Part shown: positions 8,658-17,597 of the stretch, piece by piece
How positions within the stretch are numbered: the first letter of the stretch is position 1
Layout of the letters: each line of letters begins with the position of its first letter
Assembly: GCF_003667525.1 (NCBI RefSeq)
Contig: NZ_RCUW01000003.1
Span: 124,001-188,000, forward strand
Direction: 5' to 3'
DNA from: Mycetocola_B reblochoni
GTDB lineage: Bacteria; Actinomycetota; Actinomycetes; Actinomycetales; Microbacteriaceae
DNA: 64,000 nt
Program-made: the position numbers and the translations under genes
The notes under the pieces: model-generated
What the model saw: the letters and a program-made list of their open reading frames with translations, nothing else
Told to the model about the DNA's origin: nothing
Database searches by the model: none

Positions 8658-11051
8658 CTACGCCCCCGCCGGGTCGTCCGCGGGATCCGCGGACGCGGAC
8701 GGCTCCGCGGACTCCGCTTCATCGTCGCGCCCGTCGCCGGAGAGCCCTTCGGGGCCGACGCTGACGAGCACGGCGAACTGCTCGGCGTCGATGACCCGCA
8801 CGCCGAGCTGCTCCGCCTTCGCCAGCTTGGACCCCGCGCCGGGACCCGCGGCGACGAAGTCGGTCTTCTTCGACACGCTCGACGCCGCCTTGCCGCCGGC
8901 CGAGATGATGGCCTCCTGCGCGCCCTCGCGGGTGAATCCGTCGAGCGACCCGGTCGCGACCACCGTCAGGCCGCTGAGCACCCCTCCCTCGCTGCGCGCG
9001 CCGGGACCCGGGTGACCCGGCGTCGCGAAGCGGACGCCCGCGGTGCTCCAGCGGTCGACGATCTCCCTGTGCCAGTCGTGCTCGAACCACTCGAGCACCG
9101 AGTCGGCGATCGTGGGACCGACCCCGTCGACGGCCGCGAGCTCCTCACGGTCGGCCGAGCGGATCGCGTCGAGGGAGCCGAAGTACCCCGCCAGCGAGCG
9201 AGCCGCGACGGGGCCGACGTGGCGGATGTTCAGCGCCACGAGCAGCCGCCAGAGCTCCGAGGTCTTGGCTGCCTCGATGTTCTCGAGCAGCTTGACGGCG
9301 AGCTGGGAGGGGTAGGCCACCGCATGGGTCTTCGTCAGCCCGCGGGCACGGCGCTCAGCGGCGTCCAGGCCGGCAGCCTCCGCCGGGTACTCCCTGACGA
9401 TGCGCTGGAACGGCATGCGCCTGCGCACCACACCGTCCTCGTCCTCGCGCGGGAGACCCGTCTCGGCGTCAGTGACGATCACCTCGATCGGCAGCAGCTC
9501 ATCCATGGACAGCTCGAACAGGCGCGCCTCGGTCACCAGCGGAGGGGTGTCGGGGACCTCGGGCTGGGTCAGTGCCGCGGCCGACACCTCGCCCAGTCCC
9601 TCGATGTCGAGCGCGCCGCGGGACGCCAGGTGCTCGACCCTTCCGCGCACCTGCGCGGGGCAGCTGCGCGCGTTCGGGCAGCGGAGGTCGATGTCGCCCT
9701 CCTTCATCGCCCGCAGGGGCGTGCCGCACTCCGGGCAGTCCTCCGGCATGACGAAAGCGCGCTCCGTGCCCGTGCGCAGCTCCACGACCGGCCCGAGCAC
9801 CTCGGGGATCACGTCGCCGGCCTTGCGGATGATGATGGTGTCGCCGATCAGCACGCCCTTGGCCTGCACCACCTCGCGATTGTGCAGCGTCGCCTGGCGC
9901 ACGACGCTTCCGGCCACGCGGACCGGGTCCATCATCGCGAAGGGCGTGGCCCTGCCGGTCCGGCCGACGCCGACCTCGATGTCGCGGAGCACCGTCGTCA
10001 CCTGCTCCGGCGGGTACTTGTAGGCGATCGCCCAGCGCGGTGCCCTGCTGGTGGCACCGAGTTCCTCGTGCGCCGCCAGCGAGTCGACCTTGATCACGAT
10101 CCCGTCGATCTCGTGCTCGACGCTGCCTCGCTCGCGACCGTAGCGCTCGATGAACGCGACGACGTCATCGTCCTTCTCGAGGACGGCGGTATGCGTCGAG
10201 GTCGGCAGACCCCAGGCGTGCAGCAAGCCGTAGACCTCGGACTGGGTGGCGACGGGCGGGTCGGGCCAGGCTCCGATCCCGTGGACGAGCATCTGCAGCG
10301 CCCCCAGCCGGCTGCGCATCTGCTCGAGCTGCGCGGGGGTCTTCGACTCGGCCTTCTGCCGCAGGGACCCGCTCGCCGCGTTGCGCGGGTTGGCGAACAC
10401 CCGCTCCCCGACGCGCTGCTGCTGCGCGTTCAGCTCGGTGAAGGCGGCAACGGGGAAGAAGATCTCGCCCCTGACCTCGACGAGCTCGGGCAGGCCCTCG
10501 CCGTGCAGGACTGCGGGGATCGACGGGATGAGGCGGACGTTCTCGGTGACGTCTTCCCCGACGACGCCGTCGCCGCGCGTCGCCGCGCTCACCAGGACGC
10601 CGCGCTCGTAGCGGAGGTTGATCGCGAGCCCGTCGATCTTGAGCTCGCAGAGCCAGCGGAGCGGGCCGCCGACGGCCTCGCGGGTGCGCGCCGCCCAGGC
10701 GAGGAACTCCTCGGGGCCGAACACGTTGTCGAGGCTGAGCATCCGCTCGGCGTGGCGAACCGGGGCGAACAGCTGCTGGGCCTGCCCCCCGACGGTCTGA
10801 GTGGGGCTGTCCTGACGTCTCAGCAGGGGAAAACGGTCCTCCAGCTCCTCCAGCTCGACGACGAGGGCGTCGTAGTCGGCGTCGGCGACGAGCGAGGAGT
10901 CGTGGTTGTAGTAGGCGTCCCTGAGCGACACGATGCGCTCGGTGAGCTCCCCCACCCGCACGTCCGCACGTGCGAGCGCCTCGGGATCCGCCTCGCCGGT
11001 GTCGGAGGGAGAGGGCACGGCGGAGGACTCGGTGCGGGATGGCTGCGTCAC
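8658..11051 (-). CDS. ligA: NAD+-dependent DNA ligase
   Basis: A 797-residue bacterial ligase that seals nicks in replication and repair. The adenylated lysine is K138 in CELKIDG. Further along are the oligonucleotide-binding fold, a four-cysteine zinc finger (CPECG near 9720, then CPNARSCPAQV), helix-hairpin-helix repeats and a C-terminal BRCT domain (GLTVVATGSLDGFTREGA). The N-terminal domain has YYNHDSSLVADADYD for NAD binding. It is slightly longer than typical because of a short N-terminal tail and an acidic C-terminal tail. TAAACT six bases upstream of the GTG predicts a leaderless start. Confidence 0.97.
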   Translation of the reverse strand: MTQPSRTESSAVPSPSDTGEADPEALARADVRVGELTERIVSLRDAYYNHDSSLVADADYDALVVELEELEDRFPLLRRQDSPTQTVGGQAQQLFAPVRHAERMLSLDNVFGPEEFLAWAARTREAVGGPLRWLCELKIDGLAINLRYERGVLVSAATRGDGVVGEDVTENVRLIPSIPAVLHGEGLPELVEVRGEIFFPVAAFTELNAQQQRVGERVFANPRNAASGSLRQKAESKTPAQLEQMRSRLGALQMLVHGIGAWPDPPVATQSEVYGLLHAWGLPTSTHTAVLEKDDDVVAFIERYGRERGSVEHEIDGIVIKVDSLAAHEELGATSRAPRWAIAYKYPPEQVTTVLRDIEVGVGRTGRATPFAMMDPVRVAGSVVRQATLHNREVVQAKGVLIGDTIIIRKAGDVIPEVLGPVVELRTGTERAFVMPEDCPECGTPLRAMKEGDIDLRCPNARSCPAQVRGRVEHLASRGALDIEGLGEVSAAALTQPEVPDTPPLVTEARLFELSMDELLPIEVIVTDAETGLPREDEDGVVRRRMPFQRIVREYPAEAAGLDAAERRARGLTKTHAVAYPSQLAVKLLENIEAAKTSELWRLLVALNIRHVGPVAARSLAGYFGSLDAIRSADREELAAVDGVGPTIADSVLEWFEHDWHREIVDRWSTAGVRFATPGHPGPGARSEGGVLSGLTVVATGSLDGFTREGAQEAIISAGGKAASSVSKKTDFVAAGPGAGSKLAKAEQLGVRVIDAEQFAVLVSVGPEGLSGDGRDDEAESAEPSASADPADDPAGA

Positions 11052-11222
11052 CCGGACAGTTTAGGCCCGACCACCGACGGTCCCCACCGGCAGGGCGACG
11101 GCGACGGCAGCGCCCGTCGAGGATTCGCTCCGCCCACGCCCGCCACGTCGGCGCTGCCCTGGCCCCGCCCCCGTCAGCCCGGACGGCCGGCTCGCCCGCA
11201 CGCGGGCCAGGAGGCACGCCCC

Positions 11223-12338
11223 TCACGCGTCGACGGGAACCGCGCTGACCGTCCGTGCGATGGTGAACTGCCCGACGACGCGGGTGCCGTCGTACACGAC
11301 GGCGGTCTGACCGGGGGCCACCCCGTCCAGCGGCGTCGCCGGCCGCACGATCCACTCGGTGCCCTCCGTCCCGCGCATCAGAACGGCGGTGGCGGGAACG
11401 GGGTCGGCGTGAGCCCTGATCTGCACCTCGCAGTCGAAGGTCTCCCCCTCCGACCGCTCGGGGCCGGCCCAGCTCATCCGCGTCCCGGCGATCTCCGCGA
11501 CCGCGAGCGCCGCCTTCGGCCCGACGACGAGCTGATTCGTCCTCGGCTTCACCTCGAGGACGAAGCGGGGACGGCCATCCGGTGCGGGGACGCCGAGGTT
11601 CAGCCCGCGACGCTGGCCGACGGTGTACGCGTGGGCGCCGTCGTGGCTGCCGACCACGGCACCCGAACGATCGACGATCTCGCCCGGCTCCGCGCCGACC
11701 CTGTCCGCGAGCCAGCCCCGCGTGTCGCCGTCGGGGATGAAGCAGATGTCGTAGCTGTCCGGCTTGGCCGCGACACTGAGCCCCCGCTCCGCCGCCTCAG
11801 CCCTGACCAGGTCCTTGGACGGGGTGTCCCCCAGCGGGAACAGCGTGTGTCGCAGCTGCTCCTCGGTGAGGACGCCGAGGACGTAGGACTGGTCCTTCGC
11901 CCAGGCGCTGGCCCTGTGCAGTTCGGGGCGGCCGTCCGCGTCCTCGACGATGGTCGCGTAGTGCCCGGTGCACACGGCGTCGAAGCCGAGAGCGAGCGCC
12001 TTCTCCAGCAGGGCGGCGAACTTGATCTTCTCGTTGCACCTCATGCACGGGTTCGGGGTTCGGCCCGCGCTGTACTCGCTGATGAAGTCGTCGACCACGT
12101 CGAGCTTGAACCGCTCGGAGAAGTCCCACACGTAGTAGGGGATGCCGATCACGGTGGCGGCGCGTTGGGCGTCCATCGAGTCCTCGATCGTGCAGCACCC
12201 TCTGCTGCCGGTTCGAAGAGTGCCGGGCATGCGGCTGAGCGCCAGGTGGACCCCGACCACCTCGTGCCCCGCCTCGACCGCGCGCGCGGCCGCGACGGCG
12301 GAGTCGACACCACCGGACATCGCTGCGAGAACCTTCAC
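11223..12338 (-). CDS. mnmA: tRNA-specific 2-thiouridylase
   Basis: A 371-residue enzyme that thiolates U34 of Lys, Glu and Gln tRNAs. The PP-loop is SGGVDSAVAA (8-17); the two catalytic cysteines are C98 (NPCMRCN) and C199 (SYDICFIPDGDT). GHYATI and the C-terminal beta-barrel domain complete the family pattern. It sits ten bases downstream of a cysteine desulfurase, the natural sulfur donor. The GTG start is six bases from TAGACT, whose first three bases are the TAG stop codon of the desulfurase gene, so it may have its own leaderless promoter as well as read-through from upstream. Confidence 0.97.
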   Translation of the reverse strand: MKVLAAMSGGVDSAVAAARAVEAGHEVVGVHLALSRMPGTLRTGSRGCCTIEDSMDAQRAATVIGIPYYVWDFSERFKLDVVDDFISEYSAGRTPNPCMRCNEKIKFAALLEKALALGFDAVCTGHYATIVEDADGRPELHRASAWAKDQSYVLGVLTEEQLRHTLFPLGDTPSKDLVRAEAAERGLSVAAKPDSYDICFIPDGDTRGWLADRVGAEPGEIVDRSGAVVGSHDGAHAYTVGQRRGLNLGVPAPDGRPRFVLEVKPRTNQLVVGPKAALAVAEIAGTRMSWAGPERSEGETFDCEVQIRAHADPVPATAVLMRGTEGTEWIVRPATPLDGVAPGQTAVVYDGTRVVGQFTIARTVSAVPVDA

Positions 12339-12344
12339 CCCGGC

Positions 12345-12350
12345 AGTCTA
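12345..12350 (-). promoter_or_regulatory. Predicted -10 box of mnmA containing the upstream stop codon
   Basis: TAGACT read on the minus strand, six bases before the mnmA GTG. Its first three bases are the TAG stop codon of the cysteine desulfurase gene. The spacing fits a transcript starting on the first base of the start codon. Confidence 0.6.
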
Positions 12351-13622
12351 CGTGCCCTCGGCACCCGCGTCGTCCGTCACCCAGCCCGGTGCGGGGCCGC
12401 GGCCGGCGACGACCCGGTCGGACAGTCCCGCCGCGACGGCACGAGCGTGGGCTTCGGGCAGCGCGGCGAGAAAGGCGTCGACGTCGGCCTCGCTGCTGGT
12501 CCACCCGAGGCTGAGCCGCAGCGCCCCGCGGGTCTCCGACTCGCTCCGCCCCATCGCGCGGAGAACGTGGGACGGCTCGGGCACCCCCGCCTGGCATGCG
12601 GAGCCCGTCGAGACCTGCACGCCGGCCATGTCGAGCAGGAAGAGCAGCGAGTCGGCCTCGCAGCCGGGGAAACTCAGATGCGCGATCGCGTCGGAGGCCG
12701 TCGCGTCGTGCCCCTCCCCGACCGCACCGTTGACGCGGACGCCCGGCACGAGCCTCCGTGCCCCGGCGATCAGACGGTCCCGGAGGGAACGGAGGCGGGC
12801 GGACTCGGACGCGGCATCCCTCGCGGCCGCCTCGGCCGCCGCCGCGAAGGCCGCCGCCGCCGCGACGTCCTGCGTCCCCGAGCGGAGCCGGCGCTGCTGC
12901 CCTCCACCGTGGAGCAGTGCCTCGGGCGCGACGTCCCGCGACAGCACGAGCGCCCCGACGCCGACCGGCCCGCCGACCTTGTGCGCGGACACGCTGACCG
13001 CGACCAGGCCCGCGCCGTCACGGGAGCCCGTGCGCCGCCGCCGTTCGGCGAAGTCGAGCGCGAGTCCCCCCGCGGCGACCGCGTCCACGTGCAGGGGCAC
13101 CCCGCGCTGGGCGCACAGTCGGGCGATGGCGTCGATATCGCTCACCGTCCCGACCTCGTTGTTCACCCAGATGACGCTCACCCAGGCGACCCGTCCCGGC
13201 TCCGCGCCCAGTGCCCGGGCCACGGCGTCGACGGGAACAGCGCCGTCCCGCGCCAACGGCACGAGAACGGGGCGCGCCCCCGCGCGCTGCGCGAGCCAGT
13301 CCACCGTGTCGAGCGTCGCGTGGTGCTCCCCCTCCGGCACGACGACGACGGGTGCGGCGGACACCGCGTTCCGCTGCCAGAAGAACCCCTTGAGCGCGGC
13401 GTTGATGGACTCCGTGCCGCCGGAGGTCAGCACGACCTCGATGGGGTCGCAGCCGAGCACGGCCGCGAGGCGTTCCCTGGCCGACTCCAGACGCGTCCTC
13501 GCCGCCTGTCCGGCGGCGTGGATCGACGCGGGGTTGCCGGTCAGCTCCCACTCCGCCAGGGCGGCGTCCCTGGCCTCGGGCCGGAGCGGCGTCGTCGCCG
13601 CGTGATCGATGTAGACGGACAC
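12348..13622 (-). CDS. Cysteine desulfurase (NifS/IscS family)
   Basis: A 424-residue PLP enzyme that takes sulfur from cysteine and holds it as a persulfide. The PLP lysine is K215 (VSAHKVGG), the substrate histidine H100 or H101 (GEHHATLDTVDW), and the active-site cysteine C343 (STGSACQAGV). The N-terminus starts with the family signature YIDHAATTPLRPEA. It is a class I enzyme and probably supplies sulfur to the adjacent MnmA; Fe-S cluster roles are also possible. The GTG has an AGGAG five bases upstream. An alanine-rich stretch (about 252-270) lengthens it slightly. Confidence 0.93.
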   Translation of the reverse strand: MSVYIDHAATTPLRPEARDAALAEWELTGNPASIHAAGQAARTRLESARERLAAVLGCDPIEVVLTSGGTESINAALKGFFWQRNAVSAAPVVVVPEGEHHATLDTVDWLAQRAGARPVLVPLARDGAVPVDAVARALGAEPGRVAWVSVIWVNNEVGTVSDIDAIARLCAQRGVPLHVDAVAAGGLALDFAERRRRTGSRDGAGLVAVSVSAHKVGGPVGVGALVLSRDVAPEALLHGGGQQRRLRSGTQDVAAAAAFAAAAEAAARDAASESARLRSLRDRLIAGARRLVPGVRVNGAVGEGHDATASDAIAHLSFPGCEADSLLFLLDMAGVQVSTGSACQAGVPEPSHVLRAMGRSESETRGALRLSLGWTSSEADVDAFLAALPEAHARAVAAGLSDRVVAGRGPAPGWVTDDAGAEGT

Positions 13623-13639
13623 CCCGGCTCCTGACGCGC

Positions 13640-14560
13640 TCAGAACAGCAGGTTGGTCAGACGCGCCCTGGCGGAGGCCACCCTCGGGTCGGTCGTTCCC
13701 ACGACCTGGAAGTAGTCGAGCAGACGCTCCCTGATGGCCGTCCTGCCATCCGGGTCGGCATCCGCGAACAGCGTGAGCAGACGGTCGAACGCGTCCTCGA
13801 CGTGGCCGCCGGACAGGTCGAGGTCCGCCACCGCAAGCTGCGCGTCGACGTCCGACGGCGCGGCCGCGGCCGCGGAGCGGATGTCGTCGGCTGTCCGCCC
13901 CTGCACGCGGCTGAGCAGCTCCACCTGGGCCAGACCGGCGACCGCGTCGGCGTCGCCCGGCTGCTGCGCGATGGCCGTCCGGTACGCGGTCGCCGCGGCG
14001 GCATAGTCGCCCCGCGCGATGGCGTCGTAGGCCTCCTGGTGCAGCGGAGGGAGCGGTTCGGGCTCGGGCTCGCTGTCGTCGACCCTGGCGCGTCCGTTCA
14101 CACCCGACTGGGCGGCGAGCTCCACCAGCTGGCCGAGGACGCCGTCGATCTGCTCCGCCGTCGCCTGGCCCTCGAACAGCGGGACGGGGCGCCCGCCGAT
14201 GACCGCGACGACGGTCGGAACGCTCTGGGCCTGGAACGCCTGAACGATGCCGGGGCTCTGCTCCGCCTCGACGGTCAGCAGCAGCACACGGCCGTGCAGG
14301 CGCTCGACGGCGGCCTCCAGGACGGGACCGAGCTCCACGGAGACGAGGTCCTGCGCCGAGCGGATGAGAACGACGAGGGGCAGCGTCGCCGAGAGCTCGA
14401 TGAAGCCCTGGAAGGTCTCCTCGGTGACGGGGGCCACGAGCGACGGGACGACAACCTCGGCGCCGGCGCCCTGCCCCGCGGGCGAGGCGGCAGCGGCCGA
14501 CGTGGCGGGAGCGTTCCCCACCCCGGTGTCGGAGGGGAGGCTGTAGCGGTCGGAACTCAT
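13640..14560 (-). CDS. Thioredoxin-like/TPR co-chaperone (CnoX/YbbN-like)
   Basis: A 306-residue cytoplasmic protein with an N-terminal disordered segment, a thioredoxin-fold domain (about 45-150) and tetratricopeptide helices in the C-terminal half. The usual redox CxxC is absent; the equivalent site reads VLIRSAQDLVSVE, so it is unlikely to be a redox enzyme. E. coli CnoX/YbbN has this build and hands unfolded proteins to chaperones; that role here is by analogy. The start overlaps the next upstream gene by four bases (ATGA), showing translational coupling to the membrane protein. Confidence 0.8.
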   Translation of the reverse strand: MSSDRYSLPSDTGVGNAPATSAAAASPAGQGAGAEVVVPSLVAPVTEETFQGFIELSATLPLVVLIRSAQDLVSVELGPVLEAAVERLHGRVLLLTVEAEQSPGIVQAFQAQSVPTVVAVIGGRPVPLFEGQATAEQIDGVLGQLVELAAQSGVNGRARVDDSEPEPEPLPPLHQEAYDAIARGDYAAAATAYRTAIAQQPGDADAVAGLAQVELLSRVQGRTADDIRSAAAAAPSDVDAQLAVADLDLSGGHVEDAFDRLLTLFADADPDGRTAIRERLLDYFQVVGTTDPRVASARARLTNLLF

Positions 14561-16338
14561 TCGATCTCCTTCGACGACAGGATGTCCTGGCTGAATCCGA
14601 GCAGCTGGATCTTCTCCTCGCTGCCCGCGGGCGGAACGTAGAACAGCAGCTGGTCCCCGTACCGGGTCTCGACGCCCGTCGTGGTCTCGTCGACGCCGCT
14701 GAGCAGCTGGATGCGCCCCGAGGTCGTCAGCGTCACGCCCTCTTCGGACGGCGTCGCCTTCTGCGTCTCCAGGATGTCGACCGAGACCAGGGCGCCGGAG
14801 TTCAGCGTCGCGAACGCCACCGGATCGCTCTCGCCCGCGACGACCTCGCTGGAGAGCTCACCGGTGTCGCCGAGCGACTCCCTCGCCTTCTTCAGGTTCG
14901 TCGCGATGCTCTCGCGCAGCGCATCGGACTCCTCGGGGAAGTACTCGGCCCACTCGCTCTTCTCGCCGTTCTCGACGAGGTCGGCGTAGGCGCCGGCCAT
15001 CGCATTCGGGGCGATCGTGAGGAAGCTCGAGTCCGGGGGCACCAGTGATGCCCCGATCGTCGCCGGCGCCAGCTCGGGGATGCTCGCATCCGGCTCGAGC
15101 TTGACGACGCGGCGCACGGTGTAGTTGTCGCGCGGGCTGTTCTGTGTCAGCACGAGGGCGGTCGGGGCGACGGTGGCTTCCTCACCCGCGTTCACGACCG
15201 TGAACACGGTCCGCGGCCAGCCGCTGACCGCCTGGGGAAGCGTGAGCTTGACCGGGCTGGCGGGGATCGCCTCCGGGGCCGCGGCCTTGTCCTCGTCGTT
15301 GACGTCCCGCTCCTCCTGCTCGGCCAGGATCGTGTAGCTGGCCAGACGGCTCTCCAGCGCGACACCGTCGAAACGGGTCTCGATCAGCGAGCGGTCCAGA
15401 TCGGCGTCGGCCTGGGTGGCGACGTCGGAGACCTTGACGACGATGCGCTCCAGCTGCGGGCCGGTCAGCGCGGGGGGAGCCGCGTCCTCGAGCGCCTCCT
15501 CGATCTGCTCGGCCTCGCCCGTCGCCGTCGGCGTGGGCGCCAGGTCGGGCCAGTACGCCGGGGAGCAGCCGGAGAGCACGATCGCGGTGCCGACGCCGAG
15601 CCCGGTGACGGCGACCATCGACCGGGTCCGCGAGCGGCCGCCGAGGCGTCGACGCCCCGACCCGTCCGTGAGCTCCGGGTTGCCGCGCCTCCTCGGCCCC
15701 CTCGACCGCTTGTGGTGCACGAACGCGAGAATATAGAGCACGATCCCGACGGCGAGCATCAGCAGACCCCCGGCGATGAGGGGTCCGGCCCACGGCGTCG
15801 AGTTGTCGAGGGGCCAGGACAGCTTGACCTCGCCGGGCACCGCCTCGACGCCGTCCGCGGCGATGAGCACCGACTTGTCCTCGTCGACGCTCATCGTGGC
15901 CAGAGCCGAGAGGTCGTCGCTCGTCTCCGAGAGCCACAGGTCGGAGCCGCGCGGGTCAGGGTTAGCCTCGGGGTCGACGTCGACACGGTCGACCGGCTCA
16001 GCCGTCGCGGAGGTCGTCTGGATGGGGGTGTCGCTGTTCGGGTCAGCCGTGAGGGTGACGCGGTCGTAGCTGGCGCCGGCCTGCCCGAGCCAGGCCATGA
16101 CGTCGGCCGTCCTGCCGTAGGCCAGGAACACCTCGTCCGCACCCGTCACCGTGAGGCTCTGCTGCCCCTCGTGCGACGTCAGCACGCTGCCGTCGATGAC
16201 CATGTACGGGTTCTCACCGCTCACGGTCACGTCCGACCGCACCGCCGACGGCCCCAAGAACACGGTCCGTTGAGCCAGACCGGTCAGGATCATCACCGCG
16301 GCGATGATGAAGGCCGCAATCGCGTAGACAAAACGCAC
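14557..16338 (-). CDS. Conserved actinobacterial envelope protein with internal lipobox-like segment
   Basis: A 593-residue protein I cannot assign to a known function. It has an N-terminal membrane helix (3-20), an extracytoplasmic domain (25-180), a second helix (185-207) followed by a very basic loop, and a third hydrophobic stretch (241-257) ending in LSGC at C258, which looks exactly like a lipoprotein signal. A large polar domain rich in charged residues follows to the end. I recall similar two-part proteins in Microbacteriaceae, sometimes called glycosyltransferases without support. The GTG start has GAGGAG six bases upstream. A short palindrome (CCCCGAT...ATCGGGG) lies in the leader. 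Confidence 0.7.
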   Translation of the reverse strand: MRFVYAIAAFIIAAVMILTGLAQRTVFLGPSAVRSDVTVSGENPYMVIDGSVLTSHEGQQSLTVTGADEVFLAYGRTADVMAWLGQAGASYDRVTLTADPNSDTPIQTTSATAEPVDRVDVDPEANPDPRGSDLWLSETSDDLSALATMSVDEDKSVLIAADGVEAVPGEVKLSWPLDNSTPWAGPLIAGGLLMLAVGIVLYILAFVHHKRSRGPRRRGNPELTDGSGRRRLGGRSRTRSMVAVTGLGVGTAIVLSGCSPAYWPDLAPTPTATGEAEQIEEALEDAAPPALTGPQLERIVVKVSDVATQADADLDRSLIETRFDGVALESRLASYTILAEQEERDVNDEDKAAAPEAIPASPVKLTLPQAVSGWPRTVFTVVNAGEEATVAPTALVLTQNSPRDNYTVRRVVKLEPDASIPELAPATIGASLVPPDSSFLTIAPNAMAGAYADLVENGEKSEWAEYFPEESDALRESIATNLKKARESLGDTGELSSEVVAGESDPVAFATLNSGALVSVDILETQKATPSEEGVTLTTSGRIQLLSGVDETTTGVETRYGDQLLFYVPPAGSEEKIQLLGFSQDILSSKEIE

Positions 16339-16461
16339 GTAAAACTCCTCGTTGGGCCCCGACGGCGCGTCCCCGATAGCGATCGGGGGCTGCCAACGCC
16401 TGAGACGGGGCGAACACAGACAGTCCAGGTTAGCGGCAGAGCCTGAGAGGCTGCCACCGGG

Positions 16462-17190
16462 TCACGCCGGGGACGGACCGGACCACACGCTCGGCAGGGG
16501 ACGTGCGGCCGGGTTCACGACCCGCACGATCTCCTCGAGGACACGGCCGGCCTGCCTCTCCCCCACCCAGAGGTGCTTCGCGCCGTCGATCCCGATGACC
16601 TCCGCCCCGGGGATCGCCGCGAAGCGCTCGGCGGCCTCGACGGGCCGCAGATAGTCGTCGTGCTCGGGGACGAGCGCGACGATCCTTCTCGGGTCGTCGG
16701 CCCAGGCGGACAGCTCCGCCTCGCTGGTCCTGTGCAGCGGCGGCGACAGCAGGATCGCGCCCTCGACGGGATGCTCCCTCCCGTGTTTGAGTGCGACCTC
16801 CGTGCCGAACGACCAGCCGAGCAGCCAGGGGTGGGGCAGCGCGCGGTCCGCCACGAGGTCCATCGCCGCCGCCAAGTCGAGCGCCTCGAGGTCGCCCTCA
16901 CCGAACGCACCGTCGCTGGTTCCCCGCGGCGATGTCGTCCCCCGCGTGTTGAACCTGAGCACGGCCAGGTCGGCCAGCGCCGGCAGGCGCGCGGCGGCCT
17001 TGCGCAGCACGTGAGAGTCCATGAATCCGCCGGCGGTGGGCAGCGGGTGGAGGGTGACCAGCGTCGCGACCGGCTCCCTGTCGAGCGGGAGGGCGAGCTC
17101 GCCGACGAGAGTCAGGCCGTCGGCGGTCCGCAGGACGACGTCCTCGCGCCTCGCGGGAAGCACCACATTCGATCGGATCTCCGTGCTCAC
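16462..17190 (-). CDS. Alpha/beta hydrolase
   Basis: A 242-residue serine-hydrolase-fold protein. The nucleophile elbow is GWSFGTEV (GxSxG), the acid lies in a segment near PEHDDYLRP and the final histidine is in IDGAKHLWVGE. LHPLPTAGGFMDSHV and RFNTRGTTSPRG form the oxyanion-side loops seen in dienelactone-hydrolase-like family members. The substrate is unknown. The GTG at 17188-17190 is preferred because AGAGGAC lies seven bases upstream; a longer frame to 17361 would add a low-complexity basic leader. Confidence 0.82.
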   Translation of the reverse strand: MSTEIRSNVVLPARREDVVLRTADGLTLVGELALPLDREPVATLVTLHPLPTAGGFMDSHVLRKAAARLPALADLAVLRFNTRGTTSPRGTSDGAFGEGDLEALDLAAAMDLVADRALPHPWLLGWSFGTEVALKHGREHPVEGAILLSPPLHRTSEAELSAWADDPRRIVALVPEHDDYLRPVEAAERFAAIPGAEVIGIDGAKHLWVGERQAGRVLEEIVRVVNPAARPLPSVWSGPSPA

Positions 17191-17281
17191 GGCGCTGTCC
17201 TCTCCCACGTATCGGTCACGGTGCCAGCCGACCGGCCATCGGTCAGGTCGACGGCCGACCGGGACGCGCTGCGCTCCATCC

Positions 17282-17566
17282 TCATGCGATCCGCCAGCAG
17301 TGCTCGTGCCAGTGGCGCCGCGCATCCAGATCCGACCGGTCCCCGAGTACCCCGTCGGCACGCCACACGGCCAGGTGAGCGGTCGCGATCGGAATCACCC
17401 GGTCGCAGCCAGGGCAGCGGTACGCCTTCAGAGCGCGCGCCGCCGTGATCGGCTGCACGGTCCAGCTGACCCCACGGCGCTGCTCGGTCCGCCGCCATGA
17501 CGCGTTCAGGCTCTCGAGGCGGTCGCTGTCCGCTGGCTCGTGGAGGCGACGGTGTCGGCGTGGCAT
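17282..17566 (-). CDS. Small putative zinc-binding protein
   Basis: A 94-residue basic protein. It carries CPGC (51-54) followed by histidines and a cysteine in ARRHWHEHCWRIA at the very end, a likely treble-clef-like metal site. Similar actinobacterial proteins are often named ATP/GTP-binding proteins, but I see no nucleotide-binding motif. It lies between the secreted transglycosylase gene (31 bases upstream) and the hydrolase gene (91 bases downstream) on the same strand. The ATG lacks an obvious ribosome site, so the start is moderately certain. Confidence 0.72.
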   Translation of the reverse strand: MPRRHRRLHEPADSDRLESLNASWRRTEQRRGVSWTVQPITAARALKAYRCPGCDRVIPIATAHLAVWRADGVLGDRSDLDARRHWHEHCWRIA

Positions 17567-17597
17567 CGGGGGTGGTGACGGCGGTCGACGGCGCGGC

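Noticed and set aside
8628..13634. A very long plus-strand open frame (1,668 codons) opposite ligA, mnmA and the desulfurase gene
   Set aside because: It is the antisense shadow of three well-conserved minus-strand genes in GC-rich DNA; its product is low-complexity and matches no family.
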